Below are positions 23,001-36,006 of a stretch of 64,000 bases of DNA, in pieces. The notes under the pieces are model-generated. The model searched no databases. It was not told the DNA's origin and saw nothing but the letters and a program-made list of their open reading frames with translations. The stretch is from positions 1 through 64,000 of the forward strand of contig JAMAHW010000061.1 in the NCBI GenBank assembly GCA_023627715.1, read 5' to 3'. Origin of the DNA: Periconia sp. R9002 (Eukaryota; Ascomycota; Dothideomycetes; Pleosporales; Periconiaceae). Made by a program: the position numbers and the translations under genes. Every line of letters begins with the position of its first letter. The stretch's first letter is position 1.

Positions 23001-26000
23001 ATCCTTTGGCATTGCTTGCGAACGTCACCTGTAGTGGCGGTGCGGCACTGGGCCCTCGTCTCGGCTTTTTGTATTGATCGCATGGTACAAATACAGCTAC
23101 AGTATCTACGTCACACGGTACTGTTTCGGGGACCAGGAGAAGTGAATCCCGCAACGAGAATTTACTGGGCTCTTGACGAATTACATTCTCGAAACGCGCT
23201 TCTAGTGGGTATGAACTCCGATATTGTACCGCTAAAGTGCAGTTCCCTGTCGGCCTATTGATTGTAGTTCGATAACCATTGGCAAATGCAGTCCATCGGC
23301 AGGAGATATCCTTCGGGTCCGTGGGTGCATCAGGTTCTGTCAGAAATAGTAGGTTTGGGTCAATTAGCAGTGGGTTTGAATATATGTCCTTGGGGTAAAC
23401 ATTGAGATCAACAACCTCGTCTGGCGGTCCAGGAGATTGGAGAGTTCCACCAAGTGTGAGCCAGGATGCCTTGGCTGGGTTTGTGGTGTTACCATCACGG
23501 GTGAGATCATCCTGGCTAGCTTCTGGTGGTTTCCCCCCACTACCACTTCCCCCCCGTCCACCAAAGCACTCGTTGATGAGGTCCTGGGCTACCAGCTTTC
23601 CGATGCCAAGTGCCGTTAACTTGAATCTATTAGCAAAGGAATTATAGAGATACCCAAACATCTGCTTGACTTACCGCCGCAAAAGCTCCCGCCGCTGCTT
23701 CAGCTATCCCTTCAAGCTCCGCCAGCTGAGCAACCAACTGCACCACAGTTTTAGCATCCTTGATGAATTGATAGAGTTTCTTTGTCAATTCGTATACTTC
23801 TCGCACGTCTAGACCAAAGAGACGGAATGGGCCTTTGGGCAACCGGAAGGACACAGGGATTTCTGCCCCAAGGACACTTCGCGTGTTAGCCAGGTTCACG
23901 AACTCGAGGGGGTGCCCTACATTGCTGTACCTACAATCTCTCCCGAACCGGACAAGGAAGATTCTGGTCGCACCACTGATACGCGCAGGCTTGGCGCTTT
24001 CACGCTTGCCAGTCTCGGAACAGTGTCAACCAAAGACCAGTCTCTACATCGAGCGACGAATTCACCTTTACGTCTTTCACCGTCAATTTTTAATTGAAGC
24101 GTTTCCGGTGTAATTAGTGGGAGGTCCAGCCAGTCAGGTGCCACCCATAGACCTGCAGTGGCCACGTAGAGGAACCTTGGTAGGGTGCATGCTGATGTAT
24201 CGACCGTACCTCGGAGAAGTCTTTCCGTTGCCGTAAGTGAACAGTTAAGAGCTCCATATCCTGTAGATGGGGACGGTAGCTTGAACTCGAATGTCAGTAC
24301 CAAGGACAAGCAAAGTTCTTTCTTAGGCGAAGACAAGCCTGTCAAACTTAGGTCCAGACTAATATCTCTGGCCTTGAGTTTGTCTCTAGCGAGCATCCAC
24401 TGATCAGAGCTGAGGATCTTCACTGAGAACGAATCCGGTTTCCAGGCTCCATCGTATTTAAAAATAAGTTGAGCTCCTGCTACGCTTTTCGTGCGGAAGC
24501 CTGCGAGTCCAGTCTCCTCAGGGAGTAAGGGTGTGTTAAGGCAAGCGGCGTCTAAACCACCAGGTATGAATGCCCCTACAACTGCATTCGGTTGAATCTC
24601 TGAATCAAGTGTAACACTTATGGTATTGATTGAGTACGTCATCGCCAACTGTACGATAACATTTGAAATGATCGCCTGGCCTTTGAGATATATGGTGGTT
24701 GCTGACTGCGGTGTATTGGGTTGATCGAAGGTTACGACAGCGTGGAGATTGGTGACATTAAGACCACCTAATAACCACGACGTGCCTAACTGCGATTCAA
24801 TTCGCGCGGAAACCTTCTGTAGGGATATACCGGAAGCACTTGAAAGTCGTTTACAGATAATCTCGAGCTCAAAGTGGTACCCGGAGTTCATCACTGGACA
24901 GTCTTCTGGAAGGAATTTGGAGGATCCCACAAGGAGTAGGAGAATCGATTCAAGGGGCCCGGATCGAATGACTAAAGTAATGGTATCTTCCACGCTAGCA
25001 GCCTTGGTCACTAAAATGTCAGCCTGCAGGCTTGCGATGGATCCAATCTTGACGGTGGCAGAGGCGAAGAATTGAATCTCACGATTGATCGTGCGAGGTC
25101 GTGTGATGAGAAGTCTTATACGACTCTGGGTGATTTCCAGAATGTCTTTAATGAGAACTCGAGGGGCTGACGGCTGCTGCTCCGCACTGACCTCCAAATG
25201 TTCAATGTCCCACTCCTCATTGGTTTTCTTTACCATTAGCGAGCACCATGCTGCCGGAGCATTTATTAGTGAATTAAGCTGTTCCGTTGGAACTTTTGCA
25301 GTTGCGGGGTGTTGGAACACGTCTATACCGTCGAGTCCCAAGAAGTCCATAGCCAGGAACTGAGGAAGTTTCATGCCGTTACCTTGCTGATTCGAGTACG
25401 CTGTGACAGCCACTTCAAACTGCGATGATTGGTCGACAGAATGCTGTATCGAAACAGAAAAATCAACTGTGAATGAAGATTGGGCAGTGGTTGACGTCGT
25501 CTGAGATAGACTTCCAGTGAGATCTATACGATACTCAGGGTTCCCTCCGGAACCTGCAAGAGGGGGAATTACAACAAGTCCTAAGACAACGGATGTCAGT
25601 ACCACACCTTTTACGATATTCCAACTCCCATGTGCGCTCAATGAAGCCTTGAACGCTTCGATGCGTGATTGATAGACCGTTGTGCCCGGGGCGATGGACT
25701 GAGACACCACCAAAACCATGATTGCATGGATCGAATTTTCTTCGCGCAATAAGCTGTCTATGTTTGCAGACGACGGAAGTGTTGAGGGAAGCATCCAACC
25801 TCCTGTGGGAAACTCGGTTCCAAGGAAGTGTGAGTCCGCGAAGATTGTTTGGACACCGACACCGACCGCATCGGTTGGATCATTGGATGCTGAGAGCCTG
25901 ATTTCAAAATTGTTTGCAAATGGATCGTGAGATCCTGCAATGGAAGCAAATATGGAAATCTTGTTGTCTAACATGATTATTCCGTAGGCGTACCCGCGGA

Positions 26001-27775
26001 TGCTCGTTGGATTGCCTTGGCCGAGCGGGTTGGCGATATCGAAAAGAATTCCCATATTGGCGATCTTGAGATTCGGAAACACCGGCGTTACCAGCCAGGG
26101 GTCGCTGATGAAGCACGCCTTTACACGAACACGTTCAAGTTCCGATCCCCGGAAATCTAGGATGCAAATTATATCGTTCCCGAAAGCACCGGAATCGCAC
26201 CAAGCAAGATCAATCGGCACACTTTCAGCAACAGGCATTTCTTGAGCTGCCAAGCCCAGATTATGCGCTGAAATAGCTGTATCTGGGTTTAACATCGAAT
26301 CGGACACTAAATCTTGTAGACTTAGTTGTCTTTGGTCACTAGATCTGCACAACATGGTTGTGCTGTTATTAGTCCCCTGATAGACTATTGTGACGTCGAA
26401 CGGAGCTCCGAAGAAACGAATCGACCCTCCAAGTCTGAGCTGATGTTGGAATGATCTCACTGTCGATGGAGTTGCCCCACTGGGTGCCTCTCTCACGCTG
26501 CTGTAAAGGAGGAAGACTGAAGTGATGAAAATGCTCGCTTGTCCAGCAGGACCCCAGGTGTCTATCAGAGTAGACAATTTTGCTCGCAAACTTTCAATAT
26601 ACCATCCTGATTCTTGTTTCGACAGCTCCAGGTCAATTTCGAAAGGCGGTTGCCCAGGTGTGGGTGAGATGAACGACGGAGGGAGCGAAGTCTCTTCCAA
26701 CATTTTTTCGGTGTTGAAGCCTACCAAGCGAGATATTATGGCGCTTACAGATGCGCCATTGAATGTACTTGCTGAAATTCCCAGAGACAGAGTCTTGATT
26801 ACACTGAGATGTGCTTCTCCATGAATGCGCAATTTTATGTCTTCTGCAACGCTAAAAGTTCCATTAAATTTGATATGGGGCAACCAAGGCGAGTTGGGAG
26901 TATCGCGTGAGATTTCGAAGAGGATCGTGATTGAGTCAACCTCGATACAACCCGGTATAATTTTCCACTCAACATCGGCTGCAAAACCGACCCTGAGCGA
27001 CTTCAGGGCGTAAGTTCCGTCGGTATTTCTGACGATCAGCAGATCCGCGCTGCCTGTCCAACTTGGTTCATTTGTGGCATCTGTCCCTATCTGAGCTAAT
27101 AGACTGCTGTCTAAGTCGCTGAGTGCTACATCGTACATTAGATGAGCCATTACACCAATTAGAGAGGAAGTATACCATTAGCAATGTCGAAGGAACTACC
27201 GATAAAAGAGTCAAGGAAAGTACTTGAATGCAGGGAGCATTCCTCATCTGCTACTCGCAACGATAGAGTAAATTCTACCGGAACGTCGCTGCTCAAAGAA
27301 GGGATCGCTCCGGAAACCATGAAGGCTTGGTCTGCAATACGACAAGTTGCTGATAGTCGAATCGACAAAACAGCTGCGAAGGGTTGCTTAGTAACTTCGT
27401 AGAGATAGCGTCATAATAACGGCGGAGCAGGTTTTTCTCGAAGTCAGGATACAGCGAGTGGGTTTTGCATTAGGAGTATATAGTTATACCCCAACTTCGC
27501 GAACCTAACATAAGACTCGTACCTGGACTATCCTTTTGCTTTTGGAGACCTGTGGCGATGGACACGTTTTGGAGGACGAATCCTGGAAACAATGACCATT
27601 CCGTGTCGAGGGACAGGAAGAGGGAGGCATTAAAGCGATAGTTCAAATTAAGGGAAGGGTTAGGAGGCGAGTCGCTGGGGACATCTGGGTACTTAAGATA
27701 GCTTTGAGCTTCATTAATGATGGAGTCAATCGCTGCAACGACGGCAGTGGAGCCATCATCAGTATTTGAAGCCAT
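20059..27775 (-). CDS. Giant protein (about 2,483 residues) with filamin/Ig-like repeats
   Basis: Five exons on the minus strand: 27775-27490, 27373-27176, 27125-23921, 23876-23675 and 23619-20059 (7,452 nt). Introns are 116, 50, 44 and 55 bp, each phase-consistent; junctions read SRSW/AVLSIRL, FDIAN/ALSDLD, GTA/IVLGAE and GAFAA/LTALGIG. An ATG at 27961 would add 62 residues of less coding-like sequence. The N-terminal 1,200 residues are beta-rich repeats of alternating hydrophobic pattern with one strongly hydrophobic segment (GVVLTSVVLGLVVIPPLAG). A short helical linker (about residues 1240-1300) and a Gly-rich spot (GGRGGSGSGG) follow. The last 1,150 residues contain units starting VYGPGL.SGPPGQ..T and VFGSGLSPALDTDVELSLRGFDQYG, the pattern of filamin/ABP280 Ig-like repeats, and end in a lectin-like beta region. 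No catalytic motif or signal peptide was seen. A structural or adhesive role is a guess. Confidence 0.75.
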
Positions 27776-28558
27776 AGGATAATAGCAGTCTTGGATGTTC
27801 GATCTTTGACTTGCTGGAGATTTTGTATAGAGATAACTTGCTTTTAATAGACAAATGTTGATGGTGGCGTCCCGGCCCCACCTCATGGCGTGATCTGACA
27901 ATACGGTATGGTCTGAGCCATAGCAAGTCCTATTTGGAGCGTTAAAGAAAGTCAGCGCCATGGAAGATATCAATCAGACTTGTCATGAGAGCGTTCGGTT
28001 ATGACCCCGCGCTGTGCCTAAGATCATTGATGAGTTTTGCTAATTCGCAGACAGCCTCCCATTTGGATGTTTCACCCATTTAAAAAACACAATGCTGTCG
28101 ACCGTGATGATAGTTTGTATGCAACATTGTTAACTGCGTGTCTTCTCGCGAGAGAGTGGCGTGACTGCTTGGGGCAAGCTCAGCTGCAGCCAATGATTGA
28201 TGGTTTCTTAAGGTGGCGTGACGCTTTCCCATACCATCCACCACTAACGTTCACCAGTATCGACGTCGTCACGAGAGACGGTTGGACAGGCAACTACATA
28301 TATTCGCTACAATGTAGGTAGTGGAGACGACATGATCTGATAAAGTGGGGTGACCCAAGGCCTAGAGCACGCAGGCATGGATTAACGACGGGTGCCGTGT
28401 GCATGCAGTCAACTGCATGTTTGATTCGCCGGCCCATCGTTCAATAACGTGAGTTTGAGGTCATCCATCGTCCGGCAGGCGACCCCAATTATATATAGTG
28501 CGCTGCACAACTCAGAAAATTTGACGCTCTGTCCTGTGCGCTGGGGTCGCTAGAAACC
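27776..28558. promoter_or_regulatory. Divergent promoter region of the giant gene and the MBL-fold gene, with TATA-like box
   Basis: About 780 bp between two divergent starts (27775 minus, 28559 plus). A TATATATAG run lies at about 28491-28499, some 60 bp before the plus-strand ATG, a plausible TATA box. The small open frame near 28037 has no support. Confidence 0.45.
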
Positions 28559-30838
28559 ATGGCAGCGGCAATATGTATCAACCAGCAGTATCCGCAAGAA
28601 GTTACAACGGTAAGAAAGGCTCACTCCAACTTCCACAGCTTTCTCGCACGCCTTTAACATTGTCTTAGCCTCTTGCCCAGGTCACTGTCATCGATGCACG
28701 GTACGGTGATTGTAATCTAGTGGACTTCTGCGACCCCTCGAGGTCGTGGTATCGCGTACTTATTGATACAGGACCCCCAGCCGATGAGAAGACTGGCATG
28801 CCCGACGCAGCCCTTGTAAAGGCCGTTAACACTCTTGTAAAGTCGTTGGGCCGACCTTCCTTACGTTATGAGGATCCAGCCAAATCTCCTGTGCCCACAT
28901 TGCGACAAATACAGGTACTTCCCATTCTTTACTAAAATAGAAATCATCTCTGAGCGCGTACCGTAAGATCACCCACCATGACTCTGATCATATCGGAAAT
29001 GCTGCTGCTATCATCAACGATTTGAAAGGCGATGCGACGATAGCCAACGTTCAAGGTGAGTCTAGAGCCTGAAGGAATTGCAAGACACATCAACCTGATC
29101 CTGCTATATCGTGACTAGGTGCAGCGGTTATGTATAATTCCTTTCCGCAGCTTTATCACACTCCAAAGATTATAATGAGTACGCCTCGTGGGTCGGTCAA
29201 TACGGTCCAATTCGAAGTAGACCTAGACGAGGAATGGGTCAAAAAAATGAAATTAGCGGGGATAAACCCAAAGACTATACTCGAAGAAGTGACGGGCACA
29301 TGTAGGGTGAACCCCACATGGAAGGGCGTCGGGTCCGCTGAGGCCCCAATTCTTCGCCTGGAGTATGAAGGGGATTGGAACGAAATGGCGAAGAACTACC
29401 AACCAACACTTCTCGCTCAAGTGCACCTTTACTATGGCAGTCAGGAACCCATCTGTGGAAAGTATATTAGTGGATATGAGATTCTTGTCGAAAAATCACA
29501 GGAATCATCTCACCCTGGTGGGGAGAACGAGGTACCTCTCGCAGAAAAACAGCGGGAAAAGCTCAGGGCGATCCAACAATTTGTTATCCCACGTTCAGAG
29601 AATCACAAATTGCCAGCGCCGGCCCAATCCCGCCGCTTTCCTCCTGTGAACCCCTCTTTCGAATCGAAAAGGACTATTCCAATCTTCTACGGCTCGACCG
29701 AGATGGGCAACTCCACGGCTTCAACCCAGCAGGGACATCTGCGCTCAATTCGTCAGGCTGTTCGCCTCGATGGTGCCATTCGAGATGCTAAAATTCAAGA
29801 GAACCCAATTTTCTCCTCAATAACCCCACAGATTCGTAAGTTCCAGTCATTATCCTATCGAACGGCTTCAAATCGCGCTCAAGTGTTAAACTACCAATAG
29901 GACAAGTTTTGACGGGAAATGATTCTGATTTCATCCGGATTGTCGGCCCAACAGAGGAGGTTCGACTCCAAATGATGCGTTACGCCATGATTGGTATGTA
30001 CACCGCTGATGCGCCGAGCCCAGCGTCAGGGCTCTGCAATCGAGTTACGTACAAATATGATGTAGACGTGGTCAATCGAGCCTCTGTCATCACGAAGTTT
30101 CAGAGAACTGTAGAAAATGCTCATAACTTTACAATGCTGTTCACCGGAGACGCCCTTTATCCAGTAAAGGAGTTGGAGCAGATTGTGTACACATGGGGTA
30201 ACCGTCTTCCCTGGGCTGATGTCGCTACAGTCGACGTTCTCAAAGTATTACCCACAAAGCTATATTCATTTCAATCATTATTAAGAAATAGAGCAGATAC
30301 CACACCATGGATCTAAAACTCAAAAAGACGCTGGCTTCTACCAATATCTTAAGGCAAACGCCTACCTGATATGTGGATCGTCAAACTATCCATTTCATCC
30401 AGATAATCCCGCTAGAGACACTCTTGAGGATATTATATTCAGCTTTTGGGGTAAAAAGGTTCGTCTAGTGCCCTTTGTCTAACACGATCTAGAATAAATT
30501 AAAAACCTTGCAAGCTAAGTCACTCAATCTAGAGAAGTAATGAGGCACCATTTCGAATGTTCTTTAGTGACCCAGAGGCGGATGGACGAGGGACTGGTCT
30601 TGGGTGGTGGTTACGTGACACTGGCAAACATCGCTGTCACCCCTACGCTGAAGCTAATGGTTGCTTCTACGAAATTTGGAAGCTGAAACCTTCTGATGGA
30701 AAAGATTCGCGGGCTTTTGGGTCAATCCTGTTTGGTAAAGATGGAAAGGGAAACCTTATTACACAACCGGATGAAAGGAGATGGACAAAGATCGATCCAA
30801 AACAATTTTGTGGCAAATGCGAAAATGAACATATTTAA
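28559..30838 (+). CDS. Metallo-beta-lactamase-fold hydrolase, ComEC-like
   Basis: Seven exons: 28559-28609, 28669-28914, 28968-29055, 29119-29835, 29901-30244, 30297-30458 and 30533-30838 (1,914 nt, 637 residues). All introns are 52-74 bp with GT..AG ends and matching phases. The MBL fold is shown by VTVIDARYGDCNLVDF...VLIDTGPP at the start, ITHHDSDHIGNAA (the HxxxDH metal site, split from the preceding exon by an intron), TMLFTGDA for the second metal-binding strand and IPHHGSKTQKDAGFYQYL with the distal His, followed by YLICGSSNYPFHP. This order matches the MBL domain of ComEC/Rec2-like proteins, here without membrane domains. A 240-residue insertion separates the first and second metal motifs. 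The substrate is unknown; nuclease or phosphodiester hydrolase activity is possible. Confidence 0.8.
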
Positions 30839-32745
30839 GGTACTTGGAGCTTTTATCGCTGCATAGGCGATTCAGAAGAGTTGATTTAAGAGCTCTCGGT
30901 AGAGTGAGCTGACCTTGGGCAAAAAGACGTATCACTCAGATTCCGAATTGGTATTTGAAATAATGAGAGACGATATTGAGACGGGTTCTCAAGATTAGGC
31001 AAGGTGATGGATATTGTGCGAGAAGATGGTCAGACAGTTTAGACCAGTCCTTCTTGAGCTGTTAAAATGTCGCTGAGACAGCCCAAATAAGGCTTGTTTT
31101 AATATTTGATCCTTCTAGCTTGCTGATATTAACGTTGGCGTTTAATAAAATGATGAGGCTTTGGCAAATATTAAACAATTCTACCGTGATGACTACTAAG
31201 AACTGTTGTTCCCAACCACTACATTAGAAATTCACAGATAAAAACTGCGGGAATCAAAGGAAAGCACAGGGATTTGTAATTCTTATCTTCAGAATGGACA
31301 TAGCTCGTAGCTTAGTGCCGGCTCTCGCCCCCTGCTCCGCAAGGCAGATTATTTCATTCAGCTTAAAATTATTATCATGTAATAAAACACCACACCTATT
31401 ATCTGACCACCAAAAGGTGATGGGGCATCCCAGAAGATCGTTCATTCATATGTCATATAACTATACGTCCAGCACACAAACGTTATCAATGCCTTTTATC
31501 TTACCTCGTCTTGTGTCAAAACTAGGCAATGGCTTGGAAATAATTTGATTGCTCCGGCTAAAAGGGGCTGTTTATGCAGATAAGAATTAAGCAATGGCGA
31601 CAAGGATAGTTAGTTTTACCTTAATTGAATTGTTAACATCATTGCAGGACATTCAAAAGTTGACACTCCGTATTCCAATACGAATAGCTTGTCGTTTAGA
31701 TCTCAGTGAGGGTATAGCATCACTATAGTAATATAATCGAGCAAGAAGCATTTGCAACACAGATATTTAAGCTTTTGAACTTACATCATACAATGAATAC
31801 TGTAATGCTACTCGCAACTTAGATGTAAGCAGTATCGTAAGGGTCTGCGCAGCTCCTTTCCCTGAAAGTCCGGAGCCCGTCACAAAGGCGTTGATTGCCC
31901 AGGGTATTGGCATGCCAATAGTAGGCCAGTTGGTTACCGTTTTTATCTGTAAGTGTAGGCTTGGGATTTAGGTGACTCACCAGCAGCTAACACCATCCAT
32001 AGGTGTCAATAAATTGATAAGCTCATACGAATAACGTGGGTGTATTTGAATTTTTTTTTTTCCCTTTCCTTATCTTTTCTTTCTTTTGTTCGATAGGTTA
32101 ATATGGAAACAGATTGTATACAGAGATAGTGATCTCTGTGCCCATCCATCCAAGAACCTATTTCTGTGTTTGCTCGTTCGTGTAATAATACCGCAAGTAG
32201 TGCAATCCATTCTTTATCGATGAATGCATCTATTCTAATAGAGGTAGTGATGAATCTCATGATACTGTACTGCTTCCAGATTGAACTATTTGCAGGGATT
32301 CAAATTTTACCTAAACTGTAGGATAGTTGGTAAGATTAGAAGAGGCGGGCAGCCTTTGAGGCAAAAGAGTTGAACCCAAATTATATATTCTATGTGACTG
32401 TGACAGGACTCAAGTACTACCTAAGCTAACTCTGGAGACGGAAAATATATTGAGAAGGGCTGCATCACAAATAGCACTGTATGTACAGAAAAGGATTGTA
32501 ATTATGAAAAGAATTTTGCAATTGACACTAGAGTACAGGACATTATAAAAGAAACAATGTCTAGCATATGAGTCTGGGGAATCACTAAATATATGACTGC
32601 TTTTTGTTCAAACAGACCATCTCTCTATGTGCATGTTGCCTTGATCAAACACCTCTCCTACCATGGCCTTAAAATATGATACGACAGTCCTTCAAAGGGA
32701 AAACCATAGACAACTTGGACCCTTCACACACTGCTGCTTGGAAGT
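30839..32745. other. 1.9-kb gene-poor spacer
   Basis: AT-rich DNA with only short open frames on both strands and a poly-T/pyrimidine tract at about 32047-32090. No domain, RNA gene or repeat was recognised. It marks the left border of the metabolic gene cluster. Confidence 0.5.
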
Positions 32746-34551
32746 CTAGGCTGCTGCAGCGACAGGCGCACCGAATAGCTTTTCGCGCTTCAACAGCACG
32801 CCGAGGACCAAGCACAGTGCACCCGCCGCAATCACTAGAGCGTAGATACTGCTTATGGAGTCGACAATCAATGCAATGGCTTCGGAGCGCACACCCTTTG
32901 AAAGACTGTTGAAGAAAGTGCTTTGAGATCCGGAGATGGCCTGCTCGATCTGGTCCTTGGAGTATCCCAGAGGAAGTAAGAGCTTACTCAGTCTATTGGC
33001 GGTAGTGTTTTGAAAGACGGTGCCAGAGATGGCGAGAGCAATGACCAGACCTCCGATTTGAGCGACGTTCATGAATCCAATGGCGGCGGCCATGTGTTCG
33101 GGACCAACCTTGGAGGGCCCAACGCTGTAGGAGATCTGAGCGATCAGACCGGCACCAATGGCGATAAGGACCTCGTAGCCGTAGATGGCGCCAACATTAG
33201 TCGAGACGTCGGTGGTGAACATCAACGCCGAACCAATAACAAGGAAGGCTCCTCCAACAACGTACAACACAAAGTAGTACCCAATGTATCCCATGAGATG
33301 ACCAGAGCCCAAAATACAGACACTCAGCACGATGATGAATGGCAGAAGTCGCACGGCCGAATCTATACCATTATCGCCACGAGAGAATTGGAACACAAGA
33401 GGGATGTAGTAAATGACGACAAACATAGCCGTCGAGCCACAGGCTGTGCAAGCGTGTAGGATAAGCATGGTACGGGAGGAGAGAAATTGAATGGGGAAGA
33501 TTCGGTTTTCGGGCGTGGTCAAGACGGCAAAGTACTGTTGGAGCGAGAAGAGAATGACGACAACGCCGCATACGACGAGCATTGCAATCAGTCGTCCGTC
33601 ACCCCAGTCCCACGTCACGCCTCCAAAGGTAAGCGCGATGATGAAGAGGGAGTAAATGGCCGTGCTGAGAAGGGTCCCGAGCCAATCGAGCTGTGCCAGC
33701 TTTGTAACGACGGAGAGGGTGGGCTGGGGGTCGAAGCTTGGAATGCAAAGGAGAGCTGGTAGTGTAACACCGAAGATAACGAGATTGATGTAGAAGGCCT
33801 AGCAGCATATAGTCAGTTGGACATTCAAGTATGAACTCCATAGCTGGTGAATAAAGAAGAAAACATACCCATCTCCAGGTGGCAGAAGAATCAGCAAAGG
33901 CTCCTCCGATGACAGGACCTAGAATAGTACCCGCTCCCCAGACGATACCAGTACCGCCCATGTAGAGGGGTCGCTCATTTTCTAGAGTGTTGATGCCGAT
34001 GAGATTGAGCATGCCGAGATACAATCCCGCTCCACCAATGCCAGCAATAACTCGTCCAACAATGAGGGCTGTCATGGTCGGGGCGGCGCCGCAGACGGCA
34101 CTCCCTACGGTGAAGACAACAACACTGATGATGTGAAGCCATTTGACGTTGAAAACTCCATAAGCCTTGCCGCTGAAGAGAGAGAGGCGCAACGTTAGTT
34201 GAAACCCAATTCAACATCAATATGTAGGTAGACAACTTACACGGGTAGAATAGTAACAACAGATCCGAGGGGAAAACCAACACCAATCCAAGCGAGCTGG
34301 GCAATCTCTCCGTAGGTCTCGAGAATGGCACTCTGGATATCGGCAGCGACGGTGTTGTCCAGACCGTAGAGGAAGATGGCTGAGTAGAGACCAGCGCACA
34401 CCAGGACCCATTTGAAGCCAGTCACAGCTCTGGTTGGGGTCTCGGGCGCCGTGGTCGTGGTGGGAATGTGGGCCTCTGGCTCCCCAGGGGGACTGACGGT
34501 GGCTGGAGTCCCATGTTTGGACTCATCTCCCGATAATTTTTCGAGCGACAT
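32746..34551 (-). CDS. MFS multidrug/toxin-efflux-type transporter (DHA2-like, about 14 TM)
   Basis: Three exons 34551-34241, 34172-33869 and 33798-32746 (555 residues); introns of 68 and 70 bp with GTAAGT and GTATGT donors. A disordered Thr/Pro-rich N-tail of about 45 residues is followed by TM1 (WVLVCAGLYSAIFLYGLDNTV, ending in the DxT feature usual for this family). LIVGRVIAGIGGAGLYLG fits motif B and WGAGTILGPVIGGAFADS fits the motif C antiporter signature (GxxxGPxxGG); the family has 14 membrane passes. The protein very probably sits in the plasma membrane and exports a small molecule by H+ antiport. It is divergently arranged with the hydrolase gene across about 500 bp and lies at the edge of a cluster of oxidoreductase genes, where product export or self-protection is the usual job. 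Confidence 0.88.
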
Positions 34552-35052
34552 GATGTCGAAAAGACAAGGCAACGAAAGAAGCGCGAGAGCAAGCAATCAA
34601 CGAGAATGCGGGATAATTGAACAAGTGCACTGGCGTACGGGATTTTTTGGTGGACGGTGTAAACCTATGTATTTTGGGCCTCCATTTGCGCTGACAAATT
34701 CACGTCAGGCCAAGCCTTCACCCTGTTGCCACAAGCGGAAAGAGATTAGCGCCCATGCATGGGCAAACAAAGACAATAAGCAACGCCCATTACCGCGCCG
34801 CATGCAATCAAGGCGGTGGACAAATGCACCAATCAACTAGCGCGACACTAACGGCGGCTGGTCCCGCCACTATCTCTACCCCGTGCATACCTAGTTGTAG
34901 GCTAGTAAGTATCCTTGCTACCCCTATCAAACCACGTGATCCGTGTCAACCCGGATAATCACGGTGTTCTATCAATTTCTCTGCAGATAAATGAAACCGT
35001 CGACATTGCCAATCACACCAGAAAACAGAACAAACCACTTGCATACACCGCA
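34552..35052. promoter_or_regulatory. Shared divergent promoter of transporter and hydrolase
   Basis: 501 bp separates the start codons of the minus-strand transporter and the plus-strand alpha/beta hydrolase, so both are likely driven from this segment and may be co-regulated. No specific binding motif is asserted. Confidence 0.5.
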
Positions 35053-35988
35053 ATGGAGTCCAAACTCATCAATATTGGCACCCACTCGCTCTGCCTGTAC
35101 TCGACCGGGCCCCAAAGCTCGGACCCCAACACACCGGCTGTGCTTCTCATGTCGGGTCTGTCATGCAGCAATCTCGGTTGGGCTGCCGTCATTCGTCTCC
35201 TATCACCTCATGGTGTCCGCATCTACTCCTACGACCGAGCGGGCTATGGCTCGTCTGAGCCGAGTCCCCTCGCGCCCACCGCCGAAAACATTGCCCTGGA
35301 GATGGACCTGTTGATCCAGAAAGCAGAAATCAAAGAACCCTTGATTCTCGTGGGCCACTCGTGGGGCGGCATTACCGCTCCAGAGTATGTTTTGCGGGCC
35401 GGCCTCGATCGCGTTGCGGGCATGGTACTGGTGGATACCAATCAGCCACGCACGCTGGAGGTCACAGACTGGCGAGACGAAAACATTCTTGCTCTTTCAG
35501 AGGGAATCGACTACTACACGGCTCTGGGCATCCGCAAGGAGCACAAGTTGACCACGGAAGAGTTTCAGGTCTTGATGGATGAACTAGTGAAACCACATCA
35601 CATTGCTGCTGGCGATAGAGAGAGAATCGAGTACCCAGAGAGCCTTCCTGTCCTCGGTGCAAAAGGCGTGATGACAATGGATCCGCCGTTGCTCAAGGAC
35701 AGGCCACTATGTGTCGTCATCGGGAGGGCTGGCAGAGACTATCAGGGTTTGTACGACGCTGGCGTAGAGAGGGGCAACGGAACGGAGGAACAGAGGCGAC
35801 GGATGAGAGAGCTAATCGAGAACTGGAGTGAAAAGGAAGAGGAGCTTCAAAGAGAACAGCTCGTCTACTCGACAAACTCAACCGTCATGATTGCTGAAGA
35901 GAGCGGTCATCGCATCGAGTTGACGCAGCCAGAGATCATCAAAGATGCAGTGCTATGGTGTCTTGAACAATTTGGCAAATCTAAATAG
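35053..35988 (+). CDS. Alpha/beta hydrolase
   Basis: Intronless, 311 residues from ATG 35053; the frame is open 46 codons upstream but that part has no ATG. The alpha/beta-hydrolase fold is clear: LLMSGLSCSNLGW (oxyanion loop), IYSYDRAGYGSSEPSPL (the strand and turn before the lid), LILVGHSWGGITAPEYV with the nucleophile elbow GHSWGG, LVDTNQP after it, and a C-terminal EESGHRIELTQPE with the catalytic His. The catalytic triad is therefore likely intact (Ser, His; the acid is probably in the IGRAGRDYQG region). There is no signal peptide, so it is intracellular. In fungal clusters such enzymes cleave or cyclise esters and lactones or release intermediates. Confidence 0.85.
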   Translation: MESKLINIGTHSLCLYSTGPQSSDPNTPAVLLMSGLSCSNLGWAAVIRLLSPHGVRIYSYDRAGYGSSEPSPLAPTAENIALEMDLLIQKAEIKEPLILVGHSWGGITAPEYVLRAGLDRVAGMVLVDTNQPRTLEVTDWRDENILALSEGIDYYTALGIRKEHKLTTEEFQVLMDELVKPHHIAAGDRERIEYPESLPVLGAKGVMTMDPPLLKDRPLCVVIGRAGRDYQGLYDAGVERGNGTEEQRRRMRELIENWSEKEEELQREQLVYSTNSTVMIAEESGHRIELTQPEIIKDAVLWCLEQFGKSK

Positions 35989-36006
35989 ATTGAGTACCTA
36001 GGTAGT

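Noticed and set aside
28037..28321. 94-codon plus-strand frame between divergent genes
   Set aside because: Lies in the promoter interval and has no recognisable motif or splice link to the MBL gene.
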